Positions 60,634-64,000 of a stretch of DNA of 64,000 nt are shown here, in pieces. Position 1 is the stretch's first letter. Every line of letters starts with the position of its first letter. Made by a program: the position numbers and the translations under genes. The notes beneath the pieces were generated by a model. That model saw only the letters and a list, made by a program, of their open reading frames with translations. It was not told where the DNA came from and ran no database searches. Source of the DNA: Maribacter_C sp047345145 (GTDB lineage: Bacteria; Bacteroidota; Bacteroidia; Flavobacteriales; Flavobacteriaceae); the NCBI RefSeq assembly GCF_047345145.1, contig NZ_JBLFER010000002.1:558001-622000 (forward strand), given 5' to 3'.

Positions 60634-60858
60634 ATGAAAACATCAATTATTATTATCGCCGCACTTTTACTAAACACCACATTATTGATTGCTGAACCCT
60701 TGTCAACTATTGTAAAAGGGATTAACCCATTTGTACTAATCGGATTAGAAGTTGTATTGGTTTTAGGGTATTTGGTCAATAAATGGCTGAGAGATCTAAA
60801 CAAAGCCTGTACAGTGAATTTGGGGTATTTAGACATTTTTGTAGTTAAATCGAAATAG
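60634..60858 (+). CDS. Small membrane protein upstream of the methyltransferase
   Basis: 74 residues from ATG 60634. An open frame extends up to a TTG at 60430, but those 68 extra codons show no signal or domain and begin in spacer sequence. MKTSIIIIAALLLNTTLLIA is a signal or first helix and PFVLIGLEVVLVLGYLVNKWL a second helix. Function unknown. It is 27 bp upstream of the methyltransferase gene and so probably co-transcribed. Between the terminator at 60236 and this ATG I see no other gene. Confidence 0.6.
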   Translation: MKTSIIIIAALLLNTTLLIAEPLSTIVKGINPFVLIGLEVVLVLGYLVNKWLRDLNKACTVNLGYLDIFVVKSK

Positions 60859-60885
60859 TTTATTTCAATCATTAAACGTACTATT

Positions 60886-61821
60886 ATGATCACAGCACTT
60901 CAAAAAAAATCAACTCAAAGTATAGGCATAGAATTGCTTAAACAGTTTATAGAAAAGGAGTATTTGGCTTATGATAATTTTTTTCAACTAGATGAACTGT
61001 TGTCTATTACTGCCTATGAATATAGAATGGGAAGAGTATCCAAAGAAGAAATTACAACACTTAATACAAGTTTTAGCCAAAGGTTTCTAGAAAATACTTT
61101 ACATGGTAGAGGTTTTTTAAAACCAAATGGCTATCCTGGGGATTATCTTTTTCTAGATCGAATTTACATCAACCACATTTCAGATATTCCAGAATATCGT
61201 ATTTGGGATACGTATGTACAGCAAAATGGAGCTCCTGATGCGGTTCGAAATCGAAAAGAATATTTTAAACATTGGGTGAAGTCAAAAGCTGGCTTTGGCA
61301 AAGATATTAGCTTGCTTAATGTGGTTAGCGGTTCTGGAAGAGAGCTATCAGAATTGTATGCTTGTACACTTAATTGTAAGAATGTAAAAACCACCTGTGT
61401 TGAGATTGACGATGAAGCAATTCAATTTTCAAGAGAACTGAATAAAGATCATTTAGATCATATCGAATATGTAAACTCAAATATTTTCAGATTCAAGACA
61501 GACAATACCCATGACCTTATTTGGTCTGCGGGCTTGTTTGATTATTTGGATGATAGAGCTTTTGTTTTTTTGCTAAAACGATTCAGAGGATGGCTAAAAA
61601 AAGGAGGTGAGATAATCGTAGGAAACTATAATGAAGCGCATAATCCATCAAGAGATTATATGGAAATTTTGGGTGACTGGCATTTAGTACACCGCACCGA
61701 AAAACAACTTTTAAAATTAGCTATTGCCGCAGGGTTTGATGAAAATCAAATTCATGTAAATCGAATGCCCGATAATGTGATTCTTTATTTGCACATGTAT
61801 TCTCCGATGACAGGGAAGTAA
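60886..61821 (+). CDS. Class I SAM-dependent methyltransferase, PhcB-like group
   Basis: 311 residues, cytoplasmic. Residues 65-110 have RGFLKPNGYPGDYLFLDRIY, a block I associate with the extracellular-factor (3-hydroxypalmitate methyl ester) PhcB-like methyltransferases. The SAM site is SLLNVVSGSGRELSELY, with the acidic end VEIDDEAIQF after strand 2 and LIWSAGLFDYLDDRAF as motif IV. Fatty-acid O-methylation, as a signal or lipid modification, is therefore possible but unproven. Followed by a terminator. Confidence 0.75.
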   Translation: MITALQKKSTQSIGIELLKQFIEKEYLAYDNFFQLDELLSITAYEYRMGRVSKEEITTLNTSFSQRFLENTLHGRGFLKPNGYPGDYLFLDRIYINHISDIPEYRIWDTYVQQNGAPDAVRNRKEYFKHWVKSKAGFGKDISLLNVVSGSGRELSELYACTLNCKNVKTTCVEIDDEAIQFSRELNKDHLDHIEYVNSNIFRFKTDNTHDLIWSAGLFDYLDDRAFVFLLKRFRGWLKKGGEIIVGNYNEAHNPSRDYMEILGDWHLVHRTEKQLLKLAIAAGFDENQIHVNRMPDNVILYLHMYSPMTGK

Positions 61822-61904
61822 ATGATGTAAAAATAGAATCGTATTTGATTAGATTAGTTTTATGACAAGGTGCGCAAGCAGATAAAAAAGATTTTCAATT
61901 TTTC

Positions 61905-61951
61905 AAACCAAAAAGTATATTTAAAAACATACTTTTTGGTTTATTTTTTTT
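61905..61951 (+). terminator. Terminator after the methyltransferase gene
   Basis: AAACCAAAAAGTAT (61905-61918) and ATACTTTTTGGTTT (61929-61942) form a 14-bp stem with a 10-nt loop, followed by ATTTTTTTTTG. It separates the methyltransferase from nrdB. The rest of 61822-62166 has no gene. Confidence 0.75.
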
Positions 61952-62151
61952 GTTCAACTTCATTGTAAATTTTATGTAAAATCTAATTCTTCGGTAAGTC
62001 TAATGTCTATCAGTTACGAACCTACATTTCAACATACGATGTTAAAAACTTTGTTATGGAATCTTTGAAACAGGCGTTTTTAATCCCTCTTATTTTTCCA
62101 TCTTTGTAAGCCCATCACAGGGGTAATTTTCAGCTCACTACACTAACTTTT

Positions 62152-62159
62152 TAAATTTG
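62152..62159 (+). promoter_or_regulatory. -7 promoter box of nrdB
   Basis: TAAATTTG lies only 7 bp before ATG 62167, so a transcript starting here would be leaderless or nearly so. Another start further up (TTTTTCCATCTTTG near 62090) is possible. No clear NrdR-type box was found. Confidence 0.35.
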
Positions 62160-62166
62160 TAAGAAT

Positions 62167-63147
62167 ATGTCCACAGCGATAGAGCCTATCTTGGCAGAAA
62201 ACGAAGACCGATTTGTTATTTTCCCGATAAAACATGATGATTTATGGGATTGGTACAAAAAATGTGAGGCATGTTTTTGGACAGCAGAAGAAATCGATCT
62301 TAGTGAAGATTTGAATGATTGGAATAACAAATTGAATGATGACGAGCGTTATTTCATAAAACATATTTTGGCATTCTTTGCTGCTTCTGATGGTATCGTA
62401 AATGAAAACTTAGCTGAAAATTTTGTTAGTGAAGTGCAATACGCTGAGGCGAAATTTTTCTACGGATTCCAGATTATGATGGAGAACATCCACTCAGAGA
62501 CATATTCGCTTTTGATTGATACTTATGTGAAAGACGAGAAAGAGAAAAATATTCTTTTTAAAGCAATAGAAAATTTCCCCGCAATCAAAAAGAAAGCGGA
62601 TTGGGCATTGAATTGGATTGAATCTCCAAGCTTCGCTGAGCGTTTGATTGCTTTTGCCGCTGTGGAAGGAATCTTCTTTTCCGGAGCATTCTGTTCTATT
62701 TTTTGGTTGAAGAAAAGAGGCCTTTTACCAGGGTTGACTTTTTCAAATGAGCTAATATCAAGAGATGAAGGTATGCACTGTGATTATGCAGTACATCTAC
62801 ACAACAAACATTTAATAAGCAAAGTTCCGAAAGAGCGTATCACTGCAATTTTAGTAGACGCATTGAATATTGAAAGAGAATTTATCACAGAATCTCTTCC
62901 TGCCAGCCTTATCGGAATGAACGCAAAACTAATGACACAATATTTAGAGTTTGTAACTGATAGGCTTTTGGTAGAGTTGGAGTGCGATAAAGTGTACAAT
63001 GCAACCAACCCATTTGACTTTATGGATATGATTTCCCTGCAAGGAAAAACCAATTTCTTTGAGAAAAGAGTTGCTGAATATCAAAAGGCAGGTGTAATGA
63101 ATAAAGACGAAGACGCACAGAAGATTAGCTTTGATGCTGATTTTTAA
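62167..63147 (+). CDS. nrdB: Ribonucleoside-diphosphate reductase, beta subunit (class Ia)
   Basis: 326 residues, cytoplasmic. It holds the diiron-tyrosyl cofactor for reduction of ribonucleotides to deoxyribonucleotides. Ligands and radical site by alignment with E. coli NrdB: D75 (AASDG), E106 and H109 with radical Tyr Y113 in MMENIHSETY, later Glu/His in the ISRDEGMHCDYAVHLH block. Followed by nrdA after 163 bp that contains a hairpin. Confidence 0.95.
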   Translation: MSTAIEPILAENEDRFVIFPIKHDDLWDWYKKCEACFWTAEEIDLSEDLNDWNNKLNDDERYFIKHILAFFAASDGIVNENLAENFVSEVQYAEAKFFYGFQIMMENIHSETYSLLIDTYVKDEKEKNILFKAIENFPAIKKKADWALNWIESPSFAERLIAFAAVEGIFFSGAFCSIFWLKKRGLLPGLTFSNELISRDEGMHCDYAVHLHNKHLISKVPKERITAILVDALNIEREFITESLPASLIGMNAKLMTQYLEFVTDRLLVELECDKVYNATNPFDFMDMISLQGKTNFFEKRVAEYQKAGVMNKDEDAQKISFDADF

Positions 63148-63160
63148 AATCTAAAAATAT

Positions 63161-63199
63161 ATAGCCTTTTATAATATTATGGAATATATAGAAGGCTAT
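63161..63199. other. Hairpin between nrdB and nrdA
   Basis: ATAGCCTT (63161-63168) pairs with AAGGCTAT (63192-63199) across an A/T-rich loop of about 23 nt. No U-tract follows, so it may be an mRNA processing or stability element rather than a terminator. Confidence 0.4.
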
Positions 63200-63310
63200 C
63201 CCCAAAACTAGTTTAAATCTAAAATTCCCCTAGTTTAATTAAGATTTTGCAGTCTTGATTAGACTAACCGACCAAAAAACCGAGTATCCATTTAAAACAA
63301 TTGTAGCCAC

Positions 63311-64000
63311 ATGTATGTAGTAAAAAGAGACGGAAGAAAAGAGCTGATTATGTTCGACAAGATCACAGCTCGAGTTCGAAAATTATGCTACGGTCTTAAC
63401 GGACTGGTAGACCCATTAAAAGTCGCGATGCGCGTTATTGAAGGTTTATATGACGGAGTGACCACCTCTGAATTAGATAATCTAGCAGCAGAAATTGCAG
63501 CAACGATGACTACTACACATCCTGATTATGCAAAATTGGCGGCTCGTATTTCGGTCTCAAACTTACATAAGAACACCAAGAAGTCTTTCTCAGAAACGAT
63601 GGAAGATTTGTATTTGTACGTAAACCCAAGAACAGGAAAAAAAGCACCATTGCTTTCTGACGAAGTTTTTGATGTAATCAAAAAGAATTCAGAGAAACTA
63701 GATTCTACTATAATTTATAACCGTGATTTTGGCTACGATTATTTCGGTTTTAAAACCTTGGAGCGTTCTTATCTCTTGAAAATAAACGGACAAATTGCTG
63801 AACGCCCACAACACATGTTGATGCGTGTTTCTATTGGTATTCATTTAGATGACTTAGACGCTGCCATAGAAACCTATGAGTTGATGTCTAAGAAGTACTT
63901 TACGCATGCAACACCAACACTTTTCAATTCAGGTACTCCAAAGCCACAAATGTCTTCTTGCTTTTTATTGGCAATGAAAGATGATAGTATTGATGGTATT
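63311..64000 (+). CDS. nrdA: Ribonucleoside-diphosphate reductase, alpha subunit (partial, runs off the window)
   Basis: 230 codons are visible and the frame is open at the window end. MYVVKRDGRKELIMFDKITA is the start of an ATP-cone domain (allosteric activity site, residues 1-90); the catalytic barrel begins near YLLKINGQIAERPQHMLMRV, and FFTHATPTLFNSGTPKPQMS, as in YFTHATPTLFNSGT, with SSCFLLAMKDDSIDGI, carries the first active-site Cys. Forms the class Ia holoenzyme with NrdB. The rest (about 550 residues) lies beyond 64000. Confidence 0.95.
   Translation, partial: MYVVKRDGRKELIMFDKITARVRKLCYGLNGLVDPLKVAMRVIEGLYDGVTTSELDNLAAEIAATMTTTHPDYAKLAARISVSNLHKNTKKSFSETMEDLYLYVNPRTGKKAPLLSDEVFDVIKKNSEKLDSTIIYNRDFGYDYFGFKTLERSYLLKINGQIAERPQHMLMRVSIGIHLDDLDAAIETYELMSKKYFTHATPTLFNSGTPKPQMSSCFLLAMKDDSIDGI

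Noticed and set aside
1..64000. tRNA or rRNA genes
   Set aside because: I looked for cloverleaf-like spacers and conserved rRNA segments in the intergenic regions and found none; short spacers leave little room for them.

Overview
The window looks like the chromosome of a marine-type member of the Flavobacteriaceae (Bacteroidota). Evidence: genes are preceded by the Bacteroidota -7 promoter box TAnnTTTG rather than by Shine-Dalgarno sites. There are many exported proteins and lipoproteins, AraC-type regulators with a membrane half, a LytS/LytTR two-component pair, DUF3109 and HupE/UreJ-type proteins, and several families of palindromic intergenic repeats. I see no rRNA, tRNA or CRISPR array.

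Layout. 1-7 kb: envelope proteins of unknown role and a giant TraB/GumN-domain protein. 7-11 kb: ferrochelatase (hemH), a MATE exporter and a lactonase-type propeller lipoprotein. 11-23 kb: a cluster of class C beta-lactamase-fold serine hydrolases (one catalytically dead on paper), a sugar dehydrogenase lipoprotein, two membrane-bound AraC regulators and many repeats. 23-30 kb: an accessory region. Here a DsbA/FrnE-type gene is broken by a winged-helix plus nucleotidyltransferase pair of AbiE type lying between 86-bp direct repeats. It is followed by an A/T-rich restriction-modification system: a DUF1156-like DNA methyltransferase, a HindIII-family endonuclease, a C (controller) protein and its operator. 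30-38 kb: two paralogous BNR/Asp-box propeller proteins separated by a DUF559 nuclease gene that is tightly bracketed by two copies of a ~230-bp palindromic element. 38-46 kb: hemJ, an NtrY-like histidine kinase, a PhzF-family protein, an enoyl-CoA hydratase, and a protein joining a cytoplasmic XRE helix-turn-helix, a membrane domain and an extracytoplasmic serine hydrolase. 46-56 kb: housekeeping genes (radical SAM protein, Gfo/Idh/MocA oxidoreductase, HD hydrolase plus PlsC acyltransferase, bacilliredoxin, DjlA-like, dCMP deaminase, S41 protease, MarC, DUF3109). 56-64 kb: a LytS/LytTR-type two-component system, small exported proteins, a candidate structured non-coding RNA with its own terminator, a methyltransferase, and nrdB-nrdA (nrdA runs off the end).

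The parts most worth a second look are the DUF559 nuclease cassette (33.6-34.4 kb), the XRE/DUF4870-like/serine-hydrolase fusion (44.2-45.9 kb), the HindIII-like RM system with two AAGCTT sites in the methylase promoter (26.2-30.1 kb), the split frnE locus (24.1-26.1 kb), the structured RNA (59.95-60.24 kb) and the serine hydrolase that has lost three catalytic motifs (11.7-13.4 kb). All functions are inferred from sequence reading alone; no database search was run.
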